A stretch of DNA of 64,000 nt, from NCBI RefSeq assembly GCF_013373865.1, contig NC_050473.1:14578783-14642782 (forward strand), read 5' to 3'. The translations under genes were made by a program, and so were the position numbers. Below are positions 39,395 through 51,300 of the stretch, in pieces (the stretch's first letter is position 1; every line of letters starts with the position of its first letter). The DNA comes from Monomorium pharaonis (lineage: Eukaryota > Arthropoda > Insecta > Hymenoptera > Formicidae). The notes beneath the pieces are model-generated. The model was not told the origin of the DNA and ran no database searches. It saw only the letters and a program-made list of their open reading frames with translations.

Positions 39395-39449
39395 TGATAA
39401 AATAGATATATAAATAGATAAAATAGATGATAAAATAGATATATAAATA
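39395..39449. repeat. Short tandem repeat, unit gataaaatagatatataaata
   Basis: Two near-complete copies of a 21-base AT-rich unit with a partial copy between them. Local slippage product without apparent function. Confidence 0.8.
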
Positions 39450-42086
39450 TTTATATAAATCTATTAGTTTTAAAAAAAGAAGTTTTCAAGATCATGTTAT
39501 CACGCAAAAGTTCTAACTAATATTTTATCTATGCATTGTTATACATATTAATCACCCTTTATCACCATAGGTGCGACAATTGATTATGCGCACGCACGTG
39601 TGCATGTGTGTGCGTGAGCGCGCACGTACGCGCATGTGTGTGTATGAGAGAAAGAGAAAGGACCATGGATTAATTAAGCGAAGTAATTTTCCTAGTATAA
39701 TGTATATTGTAATAATCAATATAATTGCTCACTGAGATTTATTTACCACCGAATTACGATTGTCGGTGCAATCAGTAACCGAATAAACAATTAATATGTA
39801 ATTAATAATTTTATGATAATAACGTCTAGATGGAAATGCAAGATAAAATATTCATAACAAATGTTTTATTAAATAACCAAGTTGTAAAAAAATACATAAA
39901 TAATTTTATGACGCTTAGCAGTTATTTCAGTATACGAGAAATTTATCAACAATTCTCAATTTAATTTAAAAATACTTTTTGTTACTCTATCTAAATACGT
40001 TCTCTTTCCATTCAATGCACATCTTATTTTGCATTTTCTCTCTCGAGTATCATATGTTGATATATATATCAGAGTGCTCGGTAGCAACGCGGTGGGCATA
40101 CTGATATCGACATTTTGACGGACGACCACGCGCAAAGAGGAGGATATTTGGTAAAAGGTATAAACAGTTAATGTCTTTGGCGATCGAGATCGTTTCACGG
40201 TGAATGCGGCCGATGCTGTCCGCTTTGAAAGCAAGCGCTTTGATGTACTTTGACACACTCCCTGCACGGTATATCACCGCGGCTCGAGTGGCGAGTATCC
40301 CGTTTCCTTTAAAAGTCGAGCGACGTTGACGAAGTATGCTGTATGTACGTGGCTGCAGATACGCCAGCAGGATTTAGCCAATATTTTACATGCGATACAT
40401 CAGACGCATTGAAATACACCGGTAGTATTTTTCAGCTTGCGAAAACCCGATAATCTCAGAAGCTAAAAAAGTGTAATCCGAAAGTAATCAGGAAAGTTGA
40501 AATGTAAATTGAGAGGCATCAGTAAGCACGGATTATTCCCGTGTCTAATAATGTTTTTTCTATGCGCTCAGTACAAATGAACTGTAAAGCCGCAAGCAGC
40601 GAAGTTGAAAAAAAAGTTTTATACGCATCGTGAAAATTTCTTTTTATCTTATATTACGTAAAATTTTATGGATCATTATATCATGCTCGACGAAGGTGTA
40701 GGATAAAGTAGCTTTTATCGCGGCGTCGTGATCTGCGTAAAGTTTCCAGACACTTTGTATTTCATTAAGAGGAACACGATATAAACTAAGCATTGCGTGG
40801 TCGCTCGTTACGCCGTAAGGATTCAATTAGGAGTCTCGAGAGAGGAGCACGGAAGGCGTTGATCGATGAATTAAATCGCGAGCGGCATCGCGGCCGGCTT
40901 AATTCATTGACTTTGGAAACTAGTTGGTGAACTCCTAAAGGTAAATTCGGAGGGTCGCCGTAGAATGGTCGAGTCGTGGCGATAGATATCCTTCTTCGCC
41001 TCTTCTACGTCGATTTTATGGACTAATACACGCTCGCGAACAAAACCGCGGCTTATGAGGGTAAAACTTTTCTACCGCTGAGAAATACGGAGTGTGTGTG
41101 TATGTGTGTGTATATATTTATACGAAATAGTACTAGAGGATCTCTTTTCTCTTATTCCGATGCGAAGTAATTTAGAAACTCGATTTGATCTCATTGATTT
41201 CGAGCGGCAACGAGACTTAAATTGCTTACAACCTTAATACATAATGCAACACAAGATCTTAATACAAGTACGTGCGTGTGTTCCTCTGTGTGCGTTTATA
41301 ATTGATATTTATTACTTCATCAACATCAAAATTACGAAGATATTCACGATGTAGTCTGCTTATCTAATTAAAAACTAATGTTATTATTAGATAATATAAT
41401 AATAATGAAATAATAATTAGATTGGTGTGTAAAACTGATGCGATAATATAATACGATTATGTTAAGTACTAAAAGGATAATTCCACATCGTTATATTGAA
41501 CTGTTCGGTAGAATAAAAGAAGACATCAACATTATACGTTCTTTACAAAACCTGTTTTACAGTTGATTGAGCAATACTGCTTGATTGCCCCGACAGGTAG
41601 TTCAATAAATTCACGATTGATTATCGATAATGCAAATATGCCAGCTTATCCTTCGTTATTGGCAATTTCGCGCACCGTGAAATGTGAGCGATGTCGTGTA
41701 AGTAATGTCGGATGATGCGTCATTACGACTAAAAAAATATACGTATGTTTTTGCGCTGCCCGTTCTTAGTTTTTCAACAAAAGTCTTCAATCACTCGAGA
41801 GCTATACTTATCTTGAGAAATTGTAATTCAGCAAGATCCATCACGTTGCATTCGGATAAAAATTTAATATTTATTTACTAAACAAACAAGCAGTTATTCA
41901 ATTATAATAAAAAACCGTATTCTTTTTAACGTAAGATTTTACATTTTCGTGTTGCGTAAGTAGATATTTCACAAAAATTTAACTTAACAGTAATCTGCAA
42001 TTGCGTTCCAAAAATAAAAATCCTCGAAATTAAGAGAATCAATTTTCTTTATGAGGTCCCGCTCTTTCCGGAAATCTTACAATAAT

Positions 42087-42105
42087 CACACACACACACA
42101 CACAC
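42087..42105. repeat. (AC)n microsatellite
   Basis: Short perfect CA/AC run of about 19 bases. Confidence 0.9.
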
Positions 42106-43637
42106 TAGGTTTAATATAATACCCTAATATACCGTAATAGAAATTGACCCAATTTTCGTACGTCGTCCTAGGAAACCTTCGAAAATCTTCATTAGAATGT
42201 TGGAATCGCTTCGTCGTGTGTTCTCTGCCTACTAATACTAAATGTGATTACTACTAACGCTAAGAGTTTCGTGAAAGAACGCAACGTGAGTAGGATTGAA
42301 CGTTCCGGAGGTACGACGTTTACACGAAGTTCTCTCGGGAAAGAAGTGATCCGTGTTATATGAATTTCACTGCAATACATCCCTCCCGACCATGCAGTCT
42401 CGAATTCTTCCCCCTTCCCTCCACCCTCCGCCCGTTCGTTTCGTATATCGCTTGGTAGTTTGAACCAGTTTCAGCAGAAATCTGGAAGGGTTGTACAGAA
42501 TGCAAATAAAACGAATGGCGTAGCAAGGCAAGACAGAGCGGATTGGCGACGGGGAGAAAGGGACGTGGGCGGATGAAGAAAGCGCGGATTCCAACGCGAT
42601 CCAAGTTTCGTAAACGACGCTACTTAGGCGATAAATTGAGCGCGGAAACTTTTATCCCCGGTAGCGGCTTTCTCGTTTTGTTAACTCTTCGTGACGTGTT
42701 GCGAGATGCGCGACCGTCCCGGTGACGCGCCGGGAGAGATCGAGTTTTAATGATACAACCTCTTGATCTCCCCTGACGCGACTTCGTTTTTGAATTTCAC
42801 GCGAGAACGTCAAGCTATCTAGATAGTTTTTATGTTCTTTGACTTTTACGTCCCCCCGTTCGGTGTTCCGTAACGAGGTGCTTACTCGTAACGACGCTAT
42901 CTCGAGAAGCGCCTCTCAGGATCGCGACCCTAATCGTTCGGTCGCGACCGACTGGGCAGACACGTTCTCCGCAACCCCGTGCCGTGAAGATGTCCATTTC
43001 GACGGAATATATTGCCCCCGCGTGTCATCATTATTTCTACGCGTAATTATTAAAATATCTTTCGGCGGTGCACGACGCGTCGTAACGCATCCGCGGAAAT
43101 AAACTGTCAGACAAATGCATCGGCATACAGAAACGATATGAAAAGCATTCATCATCAGGACGTCTTATGCAAAACGGCCTAAACTCTCACGTGCATCTGC
43201 GCGTAAATCTCGCAGCCATTAATTAGGCATCTATGTTGCATCAACCCTTGTAATTAGATGCAGTTAATAGTTGGCTGCCGAGCTCGGGGAGCATCTTGGG
43301 CTGGAAGTGAAACTCTGGTAATCCCTGGGAAACGCTTGACAATACACGTACGTGCACACGAACGCACACACCACTATTGATTTCACATCCGCCTGTACGT
43401 GTACAGGGTGATCCATTTCGTGTGGTCTTTGTGATTTCGTGAATAATTACTTAAGTAAAATTTTGAACAAGTCATGCATGAATAGATACGATTTGACGGA
43501 AACATATTGGATATTTTTGTTGTAACAATTTAAGGATAATCTTTAGCGGATCTTTAGCGGATTTAGAGAGATTCTAAAAGTTAATGACTTTGTCATACTT
43601 TTTTTTATTTCTAAAATTTAATAATAGAAAAAATTGT

Positions 43638-43665
43638 GTGAAATGTTCAACGACGAACATTTCAC
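43638..43665. repeat. Perfect 11-bp hairpin
   Basis: GTGAAATGTTC and its exact reverse complement GAACATTTCAC flank a 6-base loop (AACGAC). It lies 230 bases downstream of a CAGGGTGATCC sequence at 43404-43414 that resembles ends of some insect elements, so it may be part of an old insertion; this link is inference. Confidence 0.85.
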
Positions 43666-44608
43666 AACGCCCATATAATGTAAAAAAACCTATGTCATTT
43701 ACGAATTAAAACAAAAATAACCGTCGTCACGGTAATTACGATGTAGACGCAATCTATATTCTTATGTATCACTGTAAATACGAAGACTCGACGAACACAT
43801 ACATAACACGCGTAAAACTCACGCTACACAAATACCGTGAGATTGTTGAGGCTCACAGGGAGAGTTACCTGTCTTCGTATCCCTGATTTGCTTTGCAGAA
43901 TACAGGCGTCCGTATAATTAAGCCGCTATTTACAGAGCCCTCCCGTTTGGTTGTCCGACGGTACTTTCGCCAAAACTGTGTAGCTTGAAATCTAACGACG
44001 GGATTTCGAAATAACGGGAATTTTAGTTTGTATTCGCAAGACGAGAAGGTTATGCGTATGAGCTTGCAGAATATACCACGATTAGACACCAGACAGCCTG
44101 GGAAAATACGTTGGTAAATGAATTCTAACAGAACCAACAATATTTTACGTGCCCGTATGCACGCGCGTAAGCAACATTGATATATCTTTTCTATTTGCGA
44201 TACAGTTTCTCAAAACCTAAATTTTAGATATCCAAAAGATATTAAACTAATACGCGATGTGAAACATTCAAAAATTGATTGATATTGCGTTTGAAATAAA
44301 ATTCTGAGAGCGCAACTTATATATTTGACGAATAAAACGGAGGGAAATTTCTAAAAAATAAATGCAATCTAACTGCGGCTGTCTATTTATCCAACTAAAA
44401 GCGAGCGTAGAATTACCGGTTACTAGTTCACGGTACCAAACGCGTATGTTATAATAACTTACATTGAGTTATATCGAGTTACTTGAATGTTACACATATA
44501 CAGGTTTGTCGTATAATAATCGAGTAAACCTCTAGGGGATACGCTGCTTAACGATCTCGAAGAACCAACAAACTAGGCAGTGTTGTGTCTGCGTATGTGT
44601 TTGGGAAA

Positions 44609-44646
44609 TACAACAACAACAATAACAACAACAATGACGACGACGA
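44609..44646. repeat. AAC/GAC trinucleotide microsatellite
   Basis: An imperfect (AAC)n run passing into (GAC)n. It gives Asn-Asp runs in the plus-strand frame at 44585-44791 and Leu/Ser runs on the minus strand, which therefore should not be called genes. Confidence 0.9.
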
Positions 44647-45749
44647 TAGTGGTTGCTCAGTGGTAGGATTACGGAAGAGTACTATCCATTCAAAATTTTC
44701 TCGTCGAGTATCGCGTTTTATCGCGAAATCGTTTAACCACAGAGATGCACACAACTCTGAATGCATAAATTTTACTTCGTTGAGACGTTGAGTTTTTAAT
44801 CTTTTTTTCTTTTCAATTTCTGATGTGCTCGTAAAATGAAACATCGTTGCACAAGAATTCTTAATCTGTTATTTTGTTTATAATTTAGATCCTCGTACAA
44901 AAAATTAACAATTATTTATCTTTAATTTTAAAAACTGAGAAATAATATTTACGTTCTCCTTAATTATCAAATGTGTGTAAGTTGATATTAAATGTAATTA
45001 AATATAGAATTAAAGAAAGCCGTGTTCTAATTCCATTAATTTTCTCCTTTTTTCTCATACTAATTTATGTAGGTTCTATAGTCAAAGTAATTCAATGCAA
45101 CGGCAAATGTTGTTATTTCCATTCTGTTTTTTCACGCAATATTTTTATTCATAAAATTATGTTTTACTATCTGCAGTAATTTCGTATCGATATATACTTT
45201 TATGTTATCTTTATCGTCAATGCCATCGTAAAACAAAATAACGCGGGAACTCTACACCGTCTTAAAACTGAAGTCGCAGAGCCTTCGCACGTTGGGTGGC
45301 AACATTACTTACTTCTTAAAGCAACTACCACCTTCTATAAAGTATTTTATTACCGGCCATCTTGTTCGAAGAAAACACGCGCGCAGAAAGGATGACGCTT
45401 TTATTACTTCATAAAATTCTTAAACTACGTGGTACTCGATCTATTTGCATTTAATTGTTTTATCTGTAATCGAGCTTTTTCAAGTGTATAACATATATCT
45501 TTGAATAAATGTCAACTCGAGAAACTTCAAGCGACATTAATAATACAAATTTGGAAAGATAACTTTAAAGTATTGATAAGATGCCATGTCACGTTTACCG
45601 TCTCTCTCGTCTACCATTCGTTGTTGATCATCAATCTTTTACGTAAGCCCGTGGTCGCCCGTAAAGCTTTTTACGTGACGGAGCTATCGTCTCTTCGAGT
45701 TACTTCGTTCCGTTTCTGACACGATTTAACTCGGACATTCACCACTGGC

Positions 45750-46300
45750 AGCATCGAGAAGGAATAACAACGAAAGATCCACTCAACGCCTTGAAGGCGT
45801 AATCTGGAGGCGGCCCTGACGTATTCACGACGTCGGTTGCCTCCGAGGTAACCGTTACGCTCGGTAAAACACTCTTTTTACTACTGACATAGCGTCGCGG
45901 ATGTCAAGCCGGGGCTTACGATTATTACGTCGCAGCCTCACAAGCTACAGTCTTTTCCCACGGAAAACGGAGGAAAGCACGGCGGCGCGCGGCGTCGCAC
46001 GCGTCCGGATCTCCATTATAAATGCCGCAGAATTCATTCCCGTCGCCGTTGTCAGCGCTGCGAGGACCTCGCATTAGGGGTAAGGCTGAGGTATCAAGCC
46101 CCGCATTGTTTCGACGGCAAGCCGTTTCGTTCCGGGAAAAATGGTTCGCGAGACGCCATACCCGTTATTACATAATTCACCAGATAAGGCGACCAGAGGC
46201 TCGGGTGATTTGAAAGGCTCGTTCGTTCGCTTCTCAAAGATAGGGTTACGTGCGACGGAGGCGGGCGTTGAGTGCTACTCGGATAAAGGGGTTATTCGCA
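45750..46300 (+). promoter_or_regulatory. CpG-rich island with possible start exon
   Basis: GC-rich block with a dense CpG core (45975-46015). On the plus strand an ATG at 46022 begins a short frame (MPQNSFPSPLSALRGPRIRG) that reaches ATTAGGG|GTAAGG, a moderate donor, at about 46079. This could be an alternative first exon, but the frame has no recognised similarity and the donor is not strong. Island status is inferred by eye from composition. Confidence 0.25.
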
Positions 46301-47560
46301 CTGCGCTTTAAGCTAATGCGCCCCGTTTAACTCCTTACCATGTGGAAAGGGCATATCGAAGTGCATTCGCGGGTGGCATTCGTTGCTCTAGATTCTAGAT
46401 TTCACTTTGCGCACGAACGGGAAATCAACGGTCTACACGTAATGTCGGCCACACACATTTAGAGCAATTAATACTTTATACATATATACGTTAGATAAAG
46501 AAAATTGTATCACGCAAATATTACCTAATGATCAAGCGAACTATATATAGGGAAAAGGTTGATATTAAATCCTTTATCGCGGATAGTGAAGCTGACTCAT
46601 TATTCGCATTGTAGATCGTAGATGATTAATACGTGAATTTCGATCCCTCCCCCTAAGCGAGAATACAAGGGATTCGAGGATATAAATCTTCGAGCAATTT
46701 TCTGAAAATTGGCAATTACGTTATACCCATTAATCCTCTGTCTCCGCTTTCTTATTAGAATATTGCAGTAGCGTCTGCAACTAATTACTTTTGCAACATC
46801 CGGTAGTCACGAACGTCGTGTGTTGTATAATGCGATGATTAATGGAGATATTATTTATTTCTCGAAACGCGAAGGGTAATATCATGTTGAGAGCAACAAT
46901 TATGTACTTAAAAAATACACCGGAGTTGTCGCAAAATTAACACCATTTTTTTCTCTGCTGACTTTCGTTAAATTTTCCGAGCCGATATAACTTTAGTATC
47001 CGTTTCGCTTACGCTGCTAAATATAAATTGCGAAATTATTACGATGGAAACTTATTATTAAACTGGCAAGGAATGGCTGCACTATAATGTGCATAGCTTA
47101 CAAGCGTACAGCAATTGCATTAGTCTAAATAAAGCGAGAATCACGCTACGTATTTATGGAATGCAAAAAATCTGCGCGTTCCTTGTAAATCATATTTGAG
47201 CTCAAGTATTAAAGTCGCCTGTGCGCTATGTAAGTCATCCATCTTATACAGATTATTGTATTTAAAAGAAAAAACATACTTTAATATATAAAAATAATTA
47301 AGCAAATGTATTATTTTAAAATTCTCTACCGCGATTTTACGAAAAAGTTAATCAAAAGTTATAAATTATTATATTGTTTCATTCTTGAGAGTCTTTCGAT
47401 TTATTTTTAATGTTATGGCGAATTCTCTATATATGTCGCCAGTCTAAAATTTGTCGATCAGAAAAAACCGCAAGAAATAATGATTAAACAATTGCACATT
47501 ATACCGTCATATCATCAAAATGCAGATCGTTGCACAACGAGGGATTTATCGAGTTTGACA
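46300..47560. other. Non-coding AT-rich stretch between two CpG-rich blocks
   Basis: No supported gene and no notable repeat. Only short spurious frames are present. Confidence 0.5.
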
Positions 47561-48350
47561 AACAATCGCATTTCCACGGGGGAAATGCGAAATAATCAAA
47601 GGAGCGAGAGGGGGTGCGCGAGAAGTACGCGCAACTCACGCAACGCATAAAGCTTTAATCTGTGCCACCGCGCAAGAAACAAAACGCACGATCCTGCCGC
47701 GTCCTACGGTTTCACGTGCGGTTTCAGATCGCGGGTAGATAATGCCGCGTCGTAATCTGTATTAATTTATAACTTCGCGTACAGCGTCGGGTGCTCGCGC
47801 GTCGCGTCGAGCCCCGAGCCGGTCTCGCTCGCGAGGACTTTATCGCATCAGCACGTTTATTCCAACTCCCCCCGCGCGCTGGCGTAGCCGGGGGTTGGCG
47901 TAGATCGCAAACAACAACGCGATGATACGAAAGGGAAGAGGGAGCGGATGAAACGGCGCGAGCAGGATGGAGGTCACGATGGAACGGCGCGGCGTTGGTT
48001 GGGAGGAAACACGACGGAGGCCATCCCCGGCCCGTTCTCACAATGGGAGGAAAACGCATTTATTCCGCAGTCGCGTTTTTATTGTTCCGCGGAAGAGAGA
48101 GATTCGGGCCCCGACGGAAAACGGGCGGCGAAACTTTGATAATATCCAGCGGCAAGTTCGTCGACTATGGCGGAGGTAGAGACGATTCCGCTCTTAATTG
48201 AGTGCGTCGGTAAGTGAATATGAAATACGTAACGTCTTGCCGGCGGGGTAGGTACATTGTGACTTTATGGCGGCCACTTTTCTGAAATATCTGCTCGTTG
48301 TATTACGTTATACGTCCCGCGGTTTGGAAATAAGGCGTTTCGAGTTACGA
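47560..48350 (+). promoter_or_regulatory. CpG-rich island (putative promoter)
   Basis: One of the most CpG-dense parts of the window, with several overlapping open frames on both strands that reflect high GC rather than coding. A short start exon with a consensus donor lies at its 3' part (48167-48209), which points to plus-strand transcription. No TATA box was seen. Confidence 0.4.
48167..48209 (+). CDS. Candidate short first coding exon (14 codons)
   Basis: ATG at 48167 has a favourable context (G at +4) and is preceded in frame by a TAA at 48140. It encodes MAEVETIPLLIECV plus one base and stops at GTCG|GTAAGT, a perfect donor (intron starts at 48210, phase 1). The position near the 3' end of a CpG-rich island fits a first exon. 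The peptide is too short to identify. The phase equals that of the 3494 donor, so it could be an alternative first exon joined to shared downstream exons, though without a signal peptide; that is speculation. Confidence 0.25.
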
Positions 48351-51300
48351 GAGAGCTGCTTCTATTAATATTAGCTATTTACTACAAATCCCAACTTCCT
48401 GAATATAAATTATTCAGTTGATTCCAAACTTTTATTAGATATCGTGATGATAAATCTGAGACTTGAAACGTGCAAACGAGATAAGCCGTGAGTGCGGAAA
48501 ATGAATCACGCGATTAAGCCGGTTACTTTATTCCGCCGTTGTTAGCATAAATTAGCCATCGTGTTAAAATTCGGCTATCCCCGGACCAATTCGGCGGATC
48601 GTAGCTATCAGCAGTCCATTACATAATCCGTTTGTATACCTTGCCGAGGTGTTTATCAAAGCGACGAATGTAATTAAATGTATTAAAACCGGTTACGCGC
48701 TGCCTGCGCTGTTGCGTAATCAACCATGGCAAAATTGAATGAAAACGCAGCGATCGGCCATTACCGGTAGTAAATGAAGCGCTAAATGCCAAAAATATTC
48801 AAAAGGGCAATGTCCGTCGATTACATAAAGGTAGATTGGCGATGAAAGGGGAAAAAAACAAGCAAAATTTCGTTCAAAACAATATTTTATCTTCTTTGCC
48901 CGCGGGAATTTATTTTGCATAATTCAAATAGCAAACAGTTATTGATAAAACACAGCTTCGCAAACTCTCTTTATAATCGTGTATTTAGCAGTATTCATTA
49001 ACTCGATCGCTGGCTGTGCTGCACGTTGAATGGCAGTAAAATTGATTAATAATCGCGCGATGAGCTTTTCCGTCGATGATAAAAGTCTGTTATCAATAAT
49101 TTCCTACGATTCGCGAGCATCCGTTTAATGTGCTCGGATTTACCAAAAATATGGACGGGTGTTGTGCTACTTACTACTGATAAAAGTATCAGCAAATTAA
49201 TGTATTTCGAATGCGCCTGTTAAAGTATGTGTATTGATTTGTATCGGTACACGATGTACGATGCCCGGCTTATCAACTACAATCCACGCGGCTCGAGCGT
49301 AGAAATCATTTTACTTTACAAATATTAATCCAATAAATACGATTAATTAATTAATTGAATCGTTAACACTTCCTGAATCAACGCAAATATGGCACTTTGC
49401 GTTATTCAAACTGTCAAAATAAATTTGCTGGAATTTTCAAAAATAATAATAATAATATATTCTTTCAGTAAGTAAATCAAACATAAATTCCCGTAATAAA
49501 ATGTACATGATAGTTCGTAAATTATCAGCAAATATTTATCATTCGGTTTAATGTAACACACTTATTCGGACTCACGAAAAATAATTTATAATTTTGAGAA
49601 ATACGTTTGGATCATCTTTTATCATTAACAAAATAAACCAATACGAGAAAATTCCAAAGCGATAAATGAATCATCCTGTACAGGTGATATCTGCGTGATC
49701 AAACAAATGGAAAAATAAAACAAGCTTCGAGAACATGATACACGTAGACGCGTGTCGGTTCATTGCCGATGTCAGATCGTTGGTTCTTTGAAAAGAAGTA
49801 TAAAGAAGAGCGATGAGGGGAGCTATGAAGAAGGATTGCCTGCCGCTTATCGCTTGTAACGGGCTGTCTTAAATCTAATATTTTTTATTTGTATTCTCGC
49901 GAAAAAGAGGAACAAGGTGTTTCGCGATAAACGATTTCCTACCCTAGTGAATTATGTTCAAGACTACCCAATCGCATAGAAAAAGGAAAGAAACATTGCC
50001 ACGAATTGACAACGCTCCCTTCGCTACGCTCTTTCATTGCGGATATGTGTACTTCCACTTTCATGAAGCTATCGACTGTTGCGTTAAACCTCTTAATCGC
50101 TCCCTTCTTTCATGCTTTCATGTTTTGTTGGCTTAAGCCAGAGCTTATGTTCTTCGCACAGCATTGTTTTCCCACTTGCTGTCCCCCAAGCAAAGGAGCT
50201 CACGCAAAATTTACATCTCACCGATGCTATCGTTTGTGGCTCTTTCGGCGAGGACTCAATCGAGCGAAAGAGCGACCAGATTATCCTTCATAGCTTCCCG
50301 TTTAAGTATATTTACTCGCCGTTTAGTAAAATAAAGTTCAAACTTTCTCGCAAGTAGTTTATTATTGTAGTCAGCAAATGCTCTGCTCGATAATCTAGTA
50401 CCACTGATTACGCAGCAGCATTTAATTTTTAATATAATGATATTTGTTTAAAATACGTAAGCTAAGTTAAACAATGTTCAATGATAAATCGTGACATTCG
50501 AAAAGATTTAAAGGCCAAAAATATCAAGTGATATATCATTAGACAATAATGTCGATAACTGCAAAATGTGAATTGTAAATCTAACATAGATTAAATGCCA
50601 CATCAATCTGATATCACTGACAGTAAATGTGCATTTAATGAAGCGTTCGTTAAATTAACCACTTCACGTATTTCTGTCAATATTAATTATGGTTAATAAA
50701 TGACACACGTTAATAGACGATAAAGTGAAATGTGAAATATTCGAACGTGACTGCTCGTATATTTTTAAGACTATATGTAAATAAAAAAATAATACAATTT
50801 TCTTATAAATTACTAAATTTATGAAAAACATAAAAATATATAATTGCATCAGCATGATGTATTACATTGAAATGGTAAAGCTTAAATTACTAAATAATAA
50901 CGGGGTGAAATTCTGGATGGACGATTATGATGTGAAACTAAAATGAAGATGGATATACGGAAAATGGTAACGTTCTAGGACGGGAATAGTTCATTCAGCC
51001 CAGATGGGTCATTAATTCATCATATAGTCAGATTAATTAATAAAAATTACCTGCAAGTAATTACCAGCTCAACAAAGCGAACGCGGGAGAAAATGATGAG
51101 GCGACTTTAACCGCGGATTTGAATAAATTTGTACTGTTTTATCCGAAATAAAAGATAATGATATGTATATATTCACGAGTTTTTACGAATAAAGTCTAAA
51201 TTTTAAACTCCAAATCGGAGACTACAATACATAGATAATGTGAATAATACTTTATAAATATTATTCGTAACGTAAAATCAATTTAGGTAGATTGTCTAAA

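Larger units (their letters stand above)
33930..45740. other. Non-coding stretch, 33.9-45.7 kb
   Basis: No supported gene. The region alternates between AT-rich DNA and moderately GC-rich patches (38.0-38.3, 40.8-41.0, 42.3-43.1 kb). The 42.3-43.1 kb patch is the most CpG-rich, but its frames lack domains and usable splice pairs. Small repeats are a 21-bp unit at 39395-39449, alternating CA/GT/CG at 39590-39645, (AC)n at 42087-42105 and an AAC-rich run at 44609-44646. Confidence 0.5.

Noticed and set aside
49940..50360. Overlapping frames that looked protein-like on both strands
   Set aside because: Reading the reverse complement gave interrupted sequence with several stops and no recognisable transposase or other domain.
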